Assembly: GCA_027625915.1 (NCBI GenBank)
Contig: JANTQA010000010.1
Span: 1,240,001 to 1,304,000 of the forward strand
DNA from: Anaeramoeba flamelloides
Taxonomy: Eukaryota > Metamonada > Anaeramoebidae
Reading direction: 5' to 3'
DNA length: 64,000 bases
Shown here: positions 24,101 through 35,929 of the stretch, in pieces
Position numbering within the stretch: the stretch's first letter is position 1
Layout of the letters: the number at the start of each line of letters is the position of its first letter
Made by a program: the position numbers and the translations under genes
The notes under the pieces: generated by a model
Seen by the model: only the letters and a program-made list of their open reading frames with translations
Databases searched by the model: none
What the model was told of the DNA's origin: nothing

Positions 24101-24211
24101 ATCAAAAAATTTGATGTTTATAGACTCCTTACTAACTAACTTGTCTGGTTTATATTTTATACTTACATACCCTTTGTTATCTTCAAATTTGTATTCGGCA
24201 GCTTTTTTCAT
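21197..24211 (-). pseudogene. CS domain + Sel1 repeats + C-terminal membrane anchor, disrupted
   Basis: Exon A (23686-24211) starts at ATG 24211. It encodes a CS/p23-like domain (HGKLFDKINVEQSFWELEKK, then W at KWDCPI) and then Sel1-like repeats; the donor is GTAAGT. Exon B (21824-22047) carries a Sel1 repeat (GYGCEINYRTALDYYKKAI). Exon C (21197-21748) has another (FGKGTEINFDEAQKYFTQA), an acidic linker and a hydrophobic tail (IIIYTGIGAGALVVFGIAYY) before basic residues and a stop. Introns of 1.64 kb and 75 nt keep phase. The frame is broken: a shift at an A5 run near 23827, an in-frame TGA at 21906-21908 where Gly is expected (YGIEQD), and shifts at A tracts near 21435-21445 and 21300. Three of four breaks sit at homopolymers, so assembly error is possible, but the TGA is not at one. 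Intact relatives would be ER-type or other membrane-anchored adaptor proteins. Confidence 0.6.
22860..23065. mobile_element. MITE B, copy 2, inside the Sel1-gene intron
   Basis: Inverted match to 17408-17645: GTTCAGCTTTCCAAAA at the left and ATTTTACAACAAATAGTAC at the right. It helps explain why this intron is ten times longer than most here. Confidence 0.6.
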
Positions 24212-25743
24212 TAAAACAAAAAAAATAAAAAATGATAAAATAAATTTTTTTTTCGACTCTTTTTCGTAATAATATCCATTTGTTTTATTTGTGATAATTG
24301 TAAGGTTCCTTTAAAATCATTTATTATCAAATTAATCTTTTTGGTTCTAAGGTTAAGATTTTCTACTGTTTTTGGAAATCCTTTCGTGATTTTTACAGTC
24401 AATTCCACATTTAAGAAACAAATTTTGAACAAAATTTAAGGCACAAAAATATATCAAATGAAGGAATATTTAACCCAGACCCAAGACTTTGATTTATCCA
24501 AACTAATCAAATGTTCCAAGTATTCCCTAAAAAAATTGGAATCAATTAAATATGGTTTTTAACAATAAAAAAGTATTTGTGTCTTTTAGGGATGAGTCAT
24601 TGAGGTGAAATTTTTTTTTCTGGAATGGAAAAAAACTTTTTAGAAAGCATTATGTCCACCTAACACCAATCAAAAACCAACCAACCTATGATGTACGATC
24701 GATCTCCAAAAATCAACAACTAAAGATGAGGATATTTTTAGAAAAAAGTGCCAAAGAGCGACATTCAATTTCCAATTAGAATAATTAGAATATATAATTT
24801 TGAAAAAAACTTTGTCAGTTTTGAAGTGTCACTCTTTGGCTCTTTTTGAGATCATGGTGATTTTTTTTTTCTTTTTTTTCTATTTTACCAATGAGTTATT
24901 TTTATCTTAAGAATTTTACAAAATCCTTACTATGTCAAATTTAGAGTATTACAAAATAACCACAAATCAGATTAAATCAAATTAAATTGATTGCGAAATT
25001 CAAAGTAAGCAATTTGTTTTTGATTCAAGAAATTTAGCCATTCGGAAATAGAAAATAAGAAAAGATGAATGTTTTTTTTTTAAATTATGTTTTTTGCGGA
25101 ATTGAGAACCCTTTTAAACTTATTTTTCGGGAATTCGTTTTTTTTATTGTTATTCTTTTTCAAACTATTTTTATTCGTTGAATTTTTTGCAAATAAGGAT
25201 TATGATGAAATTTTTTTTTTGTTATCTGAATTTTTGTCAACCAAAAGAAGGGCACTTTCACAATTCCCTTTTTAGTCTCAGGTCACTCCTTGAGTATGGA
25301 ACAATTTCAGGGTAAATGAATAGATCCTTAAAATTGAATTTTACCAAGTCAAAAAAAAACAAAGATTTTTCCCTAATTGAAACTTGTACATCAAAAGTAA
25401 TTTATTTTTAATTTCAAACCTAAAATATTGGTTTACCATAATTTCAAAGTTTATCATTTTTCATCCCCCTTGTATCACTAATTTGGAATTGGTAAAACGA
25501 CATAGTTACTAAATTGACTTGTGGAAAATATAAATCAAAAAGTTATCAAAATTTGATGTGCATTTTCAATAATAAATGTAAATTTTCTATCTTCTTTTCA
25601 ATAATTAGGATTAAATATCTTCCAGAATCTGTTATGTTGTAAAGTTTAGAGAAAGTTATTTTTAAGAATTGAAAAATTAGATATTTTAGAATTTATAATA
25701 CCATTTCTATTTAAGCTTTGAAAAAGGTTATATAAATAGCCTG

Positions 25744-25776
<33 letters not shown>

Positions 25777-25948
25777 TATAGATAGATAGATAAATTTACA
25801 CTATTTGGAAATGAATTAATAAATTGATTACAAATAAAATAAAAAAATAAAATGTTTTATTTAAAATAATATTGAAGTAAAGTATAAATAAAATTTATAT
25901 TTTCAAATTGGTTCTAGAAATATTCGAATTGCAGATTCAAATGTTTGC
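24212..25948. other. intergenic between the Sel1 gene and RAD51C
   Basis: Near 24399-24440 there is a worn CAGTCAATTCCAC end related to the TA-flanked MITE at 55554. An (AT)n run lies at 25747-25773. A short open frame at 24458-24562 (+, MKEYLTQTQDFDLSKL) has no support beyond being open. No gene called. Confidence 0.45.
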
Positions 25949-28900
25949 TCAATCAACACCACTTAACGAAATGTGAAATTGGCATGATGATTTTTTTTGA
26001 ATTGAGCTTTTTGAAAGATAAGCAATTCTATTTTTTTTTGAATTTGATGAGAAATAATCGTGCTGTTCAAATAATAATAATTTTTCTGAAGGGTATTGAG
26101 ACCAGGATTTGCCAAGGCTAGGTATCAATTCTGACTGATCATTTTTAATGGTTGTTGTTAAATGGTTCACAACTACAATTGCAACATTAAAAGTGTTTGC
26201 CATTTTCAATAAGGTTTGTGCATACGTCGAAACAATTGGGTACTTGTTCCAATTGTTATCTCCAAAGCTTTGTCTTAAAAAGAAGGATACCGAATCAATA
26301 ATTATAATTTTAATTTGAGGATCTTTTATTAATATTTTTTTTAGAGAGTTATTTAAAGAAAGTTGCTCGTAAATATTCAGAATACGATAATAATAGATAT
26401 TATTTGAAAACGATTCTGGATTTAGATTATTTATAAAATTTTCCCTTTCATTCAAATTACTAATATTTTGCAGATCTAAAATATTATTATTTTCGCCACG
26501 TTTTTTTCCATTTTCATTTTCATTTTCTTTTTCATTCTCATCATCATTTTCCTTTTTGTTTTCGATTTCCATTTCAATTTCTTTTGTATTGTTTTCATCT
26601 TTTTCTGTTTCTTCTCTTTTCGTTTTTGTGATTTTTTTGGTTCTTTGATTTTCTTCGTTTGTATTTTCAGGTATGATACGATCTAAAACAACATCTTCAA
26701 TTGAGTTATTTTCGTCTGATATTTTCTGCTTATTTTGAATTGAAAAAATATTCTGTTGTGAATTATTTTCTTTTTTACATTTTTCAAATAATTCTTTGGC
26801 CTTGTTGATAATTCCTTTAGAAATTTCGTTGCATCTTTTTTTTGAAAAGGAACCCTCAGTATCAACATAAATTGCTTTACCCCCAACACCCCCCAAAAAA
26901 TCTGGCAATTGTACAGCCAAACACAATTGTATGCATAAATTTGTTTTCCCAATGCCAGGCGTTCCCGCTTTAATAGTTTAAGCAAAAAAAATATATCAAT
27001 CAAATAATTTAAAAAAAATAAGAAATTGTATTTTAAATTAATTTAGAAAATATACTTTTAAATTAATCGTTTCATTGTTTTCTTTTCTTTTCTTTTTGTT
27101 AGACTTTTTAACAAACAAAATGAGACATTTAAACAATGCTTTATGTAAAGTTATTGCTTCTTGTGCATTTATTTGAAAAAAAAAAAAAACAATTCATAAC
27201 TTCCATTGAATGAACAAATATCAATTATGTGTATTGATGGAAAATCTTTTACTCCCCGTTTTTGAACGAGAATCAGAGAAATAAAGTTTATGTTTAACAC
27301 TAAATTCTTAACAATAAACCCGGATGAAAGAAATATTTTTGTAAATATTTTTGAATTGATCAGTATACAGTAACAAAAAAGAATTTCAAATCCTAAATCA
27401 AATCTATAAATAAATGTGAAAATGAAGGATTTAGTGTAATTTGAGTCATTTTTTTTTTGAAATCAAAGCTAAAAAAAAAAGTAAAAAAATAACCTCTTTT
27501 CTCGGGAGATTTATATTGGTTATTTTTTTAAAAATAAATCTTTCATAAACAATACCCTACCAATTTTCAAGGTATATTTATTTTTTGTTATTACTTATCA
27601 TTTTTTCCCCTAAAAGATCCTCAACACTTCAACTGAAAATATAGTCTACGACAAAAAAAATTTCCCTCAAACCATCAATTATTTTTTTTGATCTGTCATT
27701 TTCAATGATTTTTTTTTTGAAAAATTGTAACTATGATATTTGTCATTTTTATTTTTTTATTTTTTTATTCAATATTCGACTTTCAATTACAATAAATTTA
27801 TTTATAAAATGAACAAAAAACAAAAAACCTCACTTGAAACAAAATAACAAATTCTGTTAAAATTGAAAGAAGGTATACCCATTAAAAAAACTAGCAAAAA
27901 AACAATAATATTACAACAAAAACTATTCGAAACTGGGAGAAAAAAATCCCTTCTAGGATCACATATTTGGAAAGAAGGTAGTGGTCTAAAAAGTTTGTTA
28001 AATAATGAACAACTCCAAAAAACAGGAAGAAATATTCAATGAAAATCGTGAGAAAAGTTCAATAAAATTGAAACCTTAGATCAAAAAAAAACTCAATGTA
28101 TCTTTATCTATAAGAACTATACAAAGATATCGAAAAAATAATGATTATAATTGCGTTTAACCCATCAAAATTCCAAAACTTTTGCAAAAAAGATAAGGAA
28201 AAAAAAGATGCATTGTAGACTCCACTACATTTAGAACTGGAAAAGGGTGAATTTTGGCGAAGAATCAAAAATAGAGTTATTTCGAAATACATCTTATGTT
28301 TATATCAAGAAAGGCGAGAAAAGACCCCCCAAAAGAAATGGATAATAAAAAGAATTTCAGTTATGATTTGGGCTGGAATTTCTTGGAAGTAAAAAACTGA
28401 AATTTTTTTTTTCAAAAGATTTTTGCAAAAATTCAAAATCACTAATGAATTCAGAAATTTATACTCGAATACTTGAACGAGCATTACTTCCTTTTATTAA
28501 AAATAAATATGACTGCGATGATTTTGAATTTCTTCAGGACAATGCACCCATTCATAAATCAAAACTTTCAATGAATTGGTTCAAAGAAAATTCAATTAAA
28601 TTAGTGTCTTTCCCTACCAAATCACCCGATTTGAATCCAATTGAAAAGATATGGAATGATTTAAAAAAACATGATCGAAGAAGAATCTGCCGAAACCCAA
28701 GAAGAACTGAAAAATTCAATCAAAAAAAATTGGAAAAAAATTTCCACAAAAAAAATTAGAGCCCAGATTAAACACCTTGACAAAATCATTCCTAAAATCC
28801 TAGAAAATGGTGGGGGAATTCAACATTTGAAACTTGTTTCGAAAATGATACGACTTTGAAAATTAAAAATACAAATTGAAAATTTTCAACATATTATGTA

Positions 28901-30858
28901 TGTTTTTGTATTGATAACGTTTGTGAGAAATTTTTTTTGTCGTAGACTATAACTTATGCAATTTGACTCATTGTTTCGAAAATGAGAAAGATATTTTTCT
29001 TTATGGATGCTATAAATATCAACCTATCAAGAAAAATATATTAATTATTTCCACAAATTCATTCAAAGAACGACAGATATATTTTTGAAAAAGACCCTTT
29101 ACTTGTAAAAAAGTACAAAAAATGATGTATTAATTTAGATAGTTTTTTTGATAAATTTGTGTTTTTTTCACTAACTGTGATACTTTTCTAGTATGTGCAC
29201 AAGGAGAGTGGAAATTTTTTTAGAATATTTGATTTAATTTATTAACATTCTATTGTATTTAAAAAAGAAAGGGAGTGGTATGGAGTTGAAACAGAAATTT
29301 AAAAATCATAAATAATTTTTTGAAATTCAAACAAACAAAAACAAACATCTTCAATTATTTATTAAATGGAATTTGTTGTCATTTAAAACATCAAATATAT
29401 ATGCCAATGTTCTTGAACCTTTGTATACTAGAAAAGTATCACAGTTAGTGAAAAAATCACAATTTTATCAAAAAAACATGGAAAATTCAGAAATCTTTTT
29501 TTTGAATTGTGGATGAGAATAATACTGATAAATTGCAATTTATGATGGTGAAATTTTTCCTTTGTTTTCCTTTTTGAAATTTTTATGCTCAACCTTTGAA
29601 TAAAGCATTTTATGAAGTCAAGTGTCAAGAAACTCTGTAAAATTAGTTGTTCTTCAAAATATTCTTTGTCAGGGAATGTTTGATAAGAAACAGCCCAAAG
29701 ATTTATAAAAATGGAAATTGAACTAAACATTTTTTGAAATTTATCAGAATTTATCAGTATTTATGAAAAAATCACCAATTTATCAAAAAAACTATCTAAA
29801 TTAATACACCATTTTTTAGAATTGTACATGAGAATAATAAATAGGAAAAAATCACCACACTCGTTTCATATTTTTCTTTTACAAATTAAGGTTTTTATAA
29901 AATAGATTTTAATTTGTGATCTATATTTGTTTGTTTGGTTCTTGATTGTATATACTGGGTGAAATAGCAACGACCCAAGAAACCGAAATGAAGAGAATAT
30001 TTCAGAATTTTAAAAAAGAGAATCAGATGAAATTTTCTCTTCATTTCCAAGACAAATAAGAAGATATTACGGTCTTTGCAAAAAAAATTGATTTAAATTG
30101 ATTGTAATTGTATTAAAGGAATACAAACTTGTTCACAAATCCAAACAATTGACAAAATTTTAACAGTAAACCTTCTGAAAGGATGTCAATTTTGGTTCAC
30201 ATTATGAAAATAGCTTAATTTGTTTCAAGTAAACCAACAAACACGAAAAAATAACATTGATTTTATTCTTTTAGATAAGGATTTGAAATAGTGATCCCTT
30301 TTTTTTGATCTTATGGTACAGTTTTTTTTTATTTTTTAATACAGTTTTCCCAATCAACAAATCTCCAAGCTTTTTTTTATCTTTTTTATTTTGGTTTTGT
30401 TGAAAAACAAAAAAAAAAAGGAAGAAAAAAGATAAAATTACATATTTCCGTCATTTGTTGCAAGGCAATTCCACCATTTAAAAGTTCATCAAGACCCAAA
30501 CTTAATGTAAAAATTCTATTTATTTTTGTTTGGTCGTTTTCAAGAAGCTTTGTTCCTGTTTGAAAAGGAATTTTTTTTGGTGAACAAACAGCTTCAATTA
30601 CCTGTGAAGCTTCTTCTATTGTTAGTGCAGTTTCTTTGGAAATTAGAGTAATTGTTGGAAAAAGCCAAAAAAAAATGTGGGGATCAAATTTACGGTTAGT
30701 AGCTTTAAAAAAAAAATAAAAAAAGAAAGTATTAAGCTACCTTCTGAAAGCTTTGATGTTGTGTATCCTTGCAAATTCAGTCTTTGATAAAAACCAGAAT
30801 TCTTTAAGATCTTTCGAATATGCTTCGAGAGATCAAAAGTATCTATAGGGCGATACAT
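25949..30858 (-). CDS. RAD51C: RAD51C recombinase paralogue, three exons
   Basis: Exons: 30741-30858 (ATG 30858), 30442-30633 and 25949-26967 (TGA). Summed length is 1329 nt (442 aa), phases 1 and 1. Splice sites are GTAGCT...CCAAAG (107 nt) and GTAATT...TTAAAG (3474 nt). The N-terminal helix-hairpin region ends KLSEETALTIEEASQVIE. The linker has LGLDELLNGGIAL. The join across the long intron gives TEISGTPGIGKTNLCIQL, a correct Walker A next to the RAD51C-type TEI(C/S)G motif. VDTEGSF follows, then Walker B (IKIIIIDSVSFFLRQSF) and IPSLGKSWSQYP, as in RAD51C. RAD51C works in the BCDX2 and CX3 complexes in homologous recombination. An insertion of roughly 110 residues rich in Glu, Lys and Asn sits between DTEGSF and YYYRILNIYEQL. 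The long intron hosts a Tc1 element and other repeats. Confidence 0.9.
27642..28950 (+). mobile_element. Tc1/mariner DNA transposon, full-length but inactive
   Basis: The terminal inverted repeats TAGTCTACGACAAAAAAAAT (27642 onward) and the mirror ending at 28950 match almost perfectly over at least 23 bp. TA duplications flank them (27640-27641 and 28951-28952). Length is 1309 bp, typical of Tc1/mariner. It lies in the second RAD51C intron, in the opposite orientation to that gene. The well-kept ends and worn coding region suggest moderately recent arrival followed by decay, or mobilisation by a transposase from elsewhere. Confidence 0.85.
28445..28859 (+). pseudogene. Tc1-type transposase, C-terminal catalytic part
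   Basis: LQDNAPIHKS carries the second catalytic Asp, and SPDLNPIEKIWNDLKK carries the third acidic residue (Glu) 34 residues later, giving the DD34E spacing of Tc1-like transposases. The frame then shifts by one near 28670, after which EEESAETQEELKNSIKK and KIIPKILENGGGIQHL complete the usual C terminus. Upstream (about 27850-28440) the N-terminal half is recognisable only in fragments (for example MIWAGIS-like sequence near 28360) and has several stops. Confidence 0.8.
29110..29840. mobile_element. nested inverted and direct repeats in the RAD51C intron
   Basis: CACTAACTGTGATACTTTTC at 29170 is mirrored at 29427-29451, giving a unit of about 280 bp. The flanks (TTTTTTTGATAAATTTGTG and its mirror) extend the pairing. 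A block at 29451-29525 is repeated directly at 29766-29840 (GAATTG..ATGAGAATAATA). Sequence inside the unit resembles the middle of the 35930 and 47246 elements. Confidence 0.5.
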
Positions 30859-31026
30859 TACCACAAAAAAAAATAAAAAGATAACTTTAAAGGATAAAAA
30901 TTAAAAAAATGATTTTTGAAATAAAGGAATTCGATTAAATACTGTTTTTTCTTGAATCGTAATCAATTAAATTTCCAACTGATTTAAATTATAGACTTTG
31001 GGGCAATATACTTGATTTTTAAGATC

Positions 31027-31790
31027 TTAAGGGATTAGCTTTACCATATATTTCTCTAGAATCAAAGAATGTTGTAATTGAGTTTAAATCATATTAGTGA
31101 CCCATGGCTCAAATAGCTTCTGTGACAACTATTATAAATCTTATTGCACAATAAATTATTGACATTTTTTACTAAGGATTACAATTAAAAATTGTTATTT
31201 ATGAAAAATTTTTTATTAATTCCTTTTCCAAATCTAAAAATAGAAACTCCAAAATACAATATTTTAGTGTATAATAATTCAGATTTAGAACTTCCAAAAC
31301 TAACTATTTTTTCAATTTTTTAATTTCAAATTTTAACTCAATAATTATCAACCTAAAAAACCCAAAGAATGATTGAATTTGTTTCCTTTTGTATAAAGGG
31401 AAATTGTATCATCAATATATTTCCATGATTTGAGAAATAATTTATTCAAAAAAATTTATCTCTATGTTAATTAATTAATTTTTTAAAAAAATTGAATTTT
31501 TTAGTGACTTATCTACATTTGGTTACATTTTTAAAAACATATTTTACAACTTTGGGGTCTGGGTATTGATAATTCAACCTTTAAATTAGTGAAAAATGCA
31601 GATTTTATTCTGAAATTGTTGGGTTTTTTTTACTAATACAATGATCATTTTTAATTGATGAAGATCAATGAATATTATTACTTAACTAATCAATTTTTTA
31701 GAATACATTTGAACCATGAAGCACTAATGTGATTTACGACCAATAGCAACATACTTTAATCTGAGACTTCTCCTTGGTAGATGCTAATTC
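31027..31790. mobile_element. inverted-repeat element with a TTAAGGGATTAGC end
   Basis: The left arm from 31027 (TTAAGGGATTAGCTTTACCA, then GTGACCCATGGCTCAAAT) is mirrored at about 31680-31790. A related single arm is at 58957-59170. The spacer is non-coding. Confidence 0.5.
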
Positions 31791-31899
31791 CTATATGTAT
31801 TAGAGTTAACTTAGGTATGCTTATAATTTAGGTATGTAGTAACTAGGTGTTCATTGTCTAAGTTTTACCTGATTTGTGTAACTCTAAAAAATGACTTAC

Positions 31900-32304
31900 C
31901 TTTGTGGAAAAAAAGTTAAACACAGTTTTTAATTGGGAACATGAATAGAACCTGAACATGAAAAGTAAAATCAATAAAAAGAAGAAACCAATAAACTTCA
32001 AATAATAAATCATTATATTATTTTCAATCAACCCAATAAATACAATTTAAATCTACTTGATTTATCGAAATTGTTGGTGTGGTTTTGGAGATTTCAAAAA
32101 TAGTCAATTTTTTGAACAAATTTTTAATAATTGATCAATCGAAGAAAAACCCATACTAAAAGATAGTATTAAAAAAATTGTTATTTTGTTGAATACTTCA
32201 TTTGGTCTTTATTTATTTATTTATTTTTTTATTAATTGATCTTACTTTTCATTTTCAGTAATGTTCCCAATTAAAAACTGTTTTTCACTTTTTTTCCAAA
32301 ACGG
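31900..32304. mobile_element. 400-bp inverted-repeat element (family H)
   Basis: Arms of about 75 bp: GGAAAAAAAGTTAAACACAG with TTTTTAATTGGGAACAT, mirrored at 32228-32304. The part next to the left arm (31960-32080) resembles 38310-38420, so the family has at least one more worn copy here. Confidence 0.6.
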
Positions 32305-33854
32305 TTATAAATATTATTACACAATTAAAAAAAATTGAGTTTTTTTCAAAACAAGGCAATAAATAATAATAATGGTAAAACAATCATATAATGGTCTTTA
32401 TTGGTTCTATTTCAAAAGAATCACCTAACCATGTTTTGAATTTGGTCTAGAAGAACGAGGAATATGATATTGTTTGAAGTAATTTAAGATGATATTGAGG
32501 AGCACGAAGAACAACAATTAATATCATTTTAGTATCAGAATAATATCATATTTTGATTCTGGAATGAGAACCAAAAGGAGGAAACATAAAAGGCGATTGT
32601 TGAACAAATGAAACAAAAAGAGTTGCTATTGATTTTTGGGAACTCAGGATTTAACTTTACACAAATAAAAAAACAACCAAATTTAAAAAAGTAAAAATCA
32701 ATTTGTTATTTTCCAGGGGTACTTTGAAGAACTAACTCTTTAAGGATCATTCTTTCCAATGGAATTAGCAAAAACATTGGAGTTAAATTTTACATTTTCA
32801 TCAATTGGATACAAAACTTGGTTTATATTTTACAGAGAGAAAATAGATTGGACAACTCTTCAATGAGTCTATTTCGTCTTTTATATCACTCATATTAACA
32901 CAATATAGAAGACAATCAAACATAAAAATCACGCATCTATTGGTGTTCTAACAGAGAATAATTTTGAACTATACCTCTAAAAAATACTTAACTTTACATA
33001 ACAAAAAAAAAAATGATTTCTTTTATCTTTTTTTCTAATTTCAAACATTTGTATTTATGTTTTTTTCTCATTTACAAAAATTTTTTATTAATAGGCTCTT
33101 TTCACTTTTTTTAAAGAAAAAAAGAAACCAAAGTTTTTTATTTTTTTTAAAATCGGATATTGAATTCTTTTGAACCTAAAATTAAAATGGTATTGATTTT
33201 CAACATTATTTTTAAACAAATAAATCGAATTCATTAAATTTCCATCCTTTAGGTGATAAATAAATGGTTTTATTTTTATTTTATTTGTTGTCGATTGGAT
33301 GTATTATTTTTTCCGAATAACCAAATTATTATCCAAATGTCATATCTACTTGAGTTTGGTACATCTTTTGGGATTTTTTAGATTAAAAAAACCTCAAAAA
33401 AATTGGTTAAAGTCTTCCGAAATAACTTTAATTAAAATGTTTTTAGAGTCAAATTTATGATTCAAATACTTTTTATTTTTATCCAAATTCAATTACATAA
33501 TAAACAGTTGAGTAAATTTTCCAAACTTTGCCTAATATCCTAATGATTTTCCAAAATCTTTTTAAAGTGGATACATTATTATTGTAAACTTTTTAGCGAA
33601 ACGATCACTTTTTTATCAGTATTTGTTTAGAATTATTTACTTAAAATTTTAACAAAGATAAAGTTTGAGTTTTTAAAAATATCTAGCATCTTTATGAAAA
33701 AAAATCTTGTTCATATTGTGATTTTTGAATATGTTATTCTTTTTATTATAATTAAAATGTTTCATATTTTGTTAATTTTTAATTTTTAAAAAATGGTAAA
33801 AAAAATGTATTAGAAATATTTAATTCCAATTTGTTTAAAAAAAATGTTTTTTAA
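32305..33854. other. spacer with a possible decayed coding stretch
   Basis: Between about 32450 and 32990 the base composition is less AT-rich and short open pieces occur in all three + frames (for example LAKTLELNFTFSSIGYKTWF). This suggests an old transposase or gene relic, but no family could be named. Confidence 0.3.
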
Positions 33855-34255
33855 TCGAATTTTTCACTTTAATGTGGTAGTATTTTTAAAAAATAAAATA
33901 AAATCTATTCAAGATCTTGAATATTTATTTTTTTGTATTTTGACTTATGAAATGGATGAGTTAACCCCATATAAACAATTTATTAATTTTTATCTCTTTT
34001 TTTAAATATAAAATTCACATCTTTCCAATATAAAATGAAAAAAATGTAACCTATTATTTTTATTAACAATTAATTTAATTCTTGGAAATGTAAAAAACAT
34101 ATTTTTAGTTTTATTTTGGAAAGTATTGATTTTTTATAGAAATAATTATTTTGTTATTCTTTTTATTAATTAATTTATCAATGTAAATATCAACAAATAA
34201 AACTAATTATGGTAAAGGTGATTTAATAAATGAATATTTGATAAAAGTGTAACAT
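33855..34255. repeat. family D repeat, copy 2
   Basis: Matches the left part of 11741-12866 in the same orientation: GACTTATGAAATGGATGAGTT, ATCTTTCCAATATAAAA and AATAAAACTAATTATGGTA in order. The TTAAGGG end is worn away. Confidence 0.6.
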
Positions 34256-35651
34256 AAGTTTCTTAATGAAATATTAGGTTATCTTTATGTTTATTTTAAA
34301 ATAAATTCAACAGGGGTGGATGAAAAATATTTGGTTGCTCGATTTTGATATATTTAAAGAACAAAATAGACATAAAAACATCAAAGAATAGGGAAATAGA
34401 AAATATATTTTCTAATTTTATCAACTATTTTTTTGATTTTTCATTTTCAATTTATTATTATTATTATTTCTGTATTATCTTATTTTTTTTTTTAACCATT
34501 TGAGCATTGATGATAAATTCTCAATAATAAAATTATATTTCATGATTTTTATTCATCATATTAAAGTTTTTCTGTGTCTTTTTTCTCTAATAATAACTTT
34601 TTAGTATAGTTTTTTGTCTAATATATTTGAGAATTTTTTTTTCCTTTTAAATTCTGAGAAATTTAAATCTATACAATTCCTTAAAAAATGATTTATTTTT
34701 TCATAATATTGGGTATATTAATCATGAAAAACTATTTCTTTTATTTTGTTTTGGTTTTTTAGAAAAAATGAAGACACATACTTCCAAAAACAGTTCTTTC
34801 ACAAATAAAAAAACTAAAAAAGACATTAAAATTTGAGACTTATTGTATATATTCATTTGGTTCAATTTGTTACAATATAATGATTTTTAAACCCGGTATG
34901 TTTTATAAAAGAATTGTCAAAATAATGAGAGGTATAATTTTTTTTCTCCAAGCTATTGGAATATAAAGGTGGTTTTTGGAATATATAATCATAAAATATA
35001 ATCGAAAAATTGATTATGTTTACAATTTAAATAACAACATTTATCATTTTGGGGGTGTTTGAAAACAATTAAATATTTTGTATTTTCAGAAATTTTTGAA
35101 TTTTTTTTTCAAATAATTAAGACAAAATCTTTTTTTTTTCCAAAATAAACTATTTTTCAAAAATTTTGTCGTATTTTGTAATGTTAATGGAACTTTTTAT
35201 AGATTTTTATATTGTATTATTTTCAAAAAACTTTTTTAAAATTTTGAGATCAGAATCATTTTTTCACATTTTGCAAATTTTTGTTTTACTTTTTTTTTTT
35301 TTTTTTTAAATCCTTTTTTGATCTTTCATGTTGAAAAAAAAAGAACTTGAAAATACCAATTAACATTAAGAAATTGAGACTCTGTAATGTCTTTAAAAAT
35401 TCAGAAAATTATTCCAAAAAATCTTATTGAATTAAAATTTTTTCAGTAAAAGTTGAGTAATAAAAAATCGTTAATGCTCATTTCTTGAAAATTTTTCACA
35501 TATGTTTTAGTTTTTGGTTTTATTTTTTAAAAAAATTCTGAAATATCAGGTTTTTATATATTTCAAATCAGTAAAAAGTGAATTATTAATAAGATTTAAT
35601 TATTGTTTGTTCTTGAATACAAAAAAATAATTAATTATTTTTTTCAATTTA
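34256..35651. other. AT-rich spacer, nothing recognised
   Basis: Poly-T tracts, no repeat family or coding signal that I can support. Confidence 0.5.
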
Positions 35652-35844
35652 TTATTCCAGGCAAACACAATTTTTGAAATGAGGTTTATTATCTAAAAAT
35701 GTTTGATAATTTGAAAAATACAAAAACTTTTTATTAATCAATTCACTAAATATTTGAAATACGGCCAAACCTTCATGTGACTTGAAAATTTTCTCAAGAT
35801 TCTTAAATGAATCTTTATGTGAAAATACAGCATTCCATTCTGAT
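35652..35844 (-). CDS. isolated exon with an RGS-like segment
   Basis: Open from an acceptor (CTTTGAAG before 35844) to a TAA at 35652, 64 residues without ATG. The sequence includes DSFKNLEKIFKSHEGL, AVFQIFSELINKKFL and YFSNYQTFL. This follows the RGS pattern (SF..LL.s..G...F..F......L.F......F) of proteins that speed GTP hydrolysis by G-alpha subunits. A GTTTGC near 35668 could be a donor. No neighbouring exon was found on either side, so it may be a gene fragment or part of a gene with long introns. Length alone is not significant in such AT-rich DNA; the call rests on the motif. Confidence 0.35.
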
Positions 35845-35929
35845 CTTCAAAGAATGAAAATAAAAAAAAAAATTTAGATATGTTTGAGTATTAAGAATAA
35901 AAATCCAATTCATTACTCCGAGGCAAAAA

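Noticed and set aside
24458-24562. 34-codon + frame MKEYLTQTQDFDLSKL
   Set aside because: It is short, has no homology, and its upstream side is a worn MITE end.
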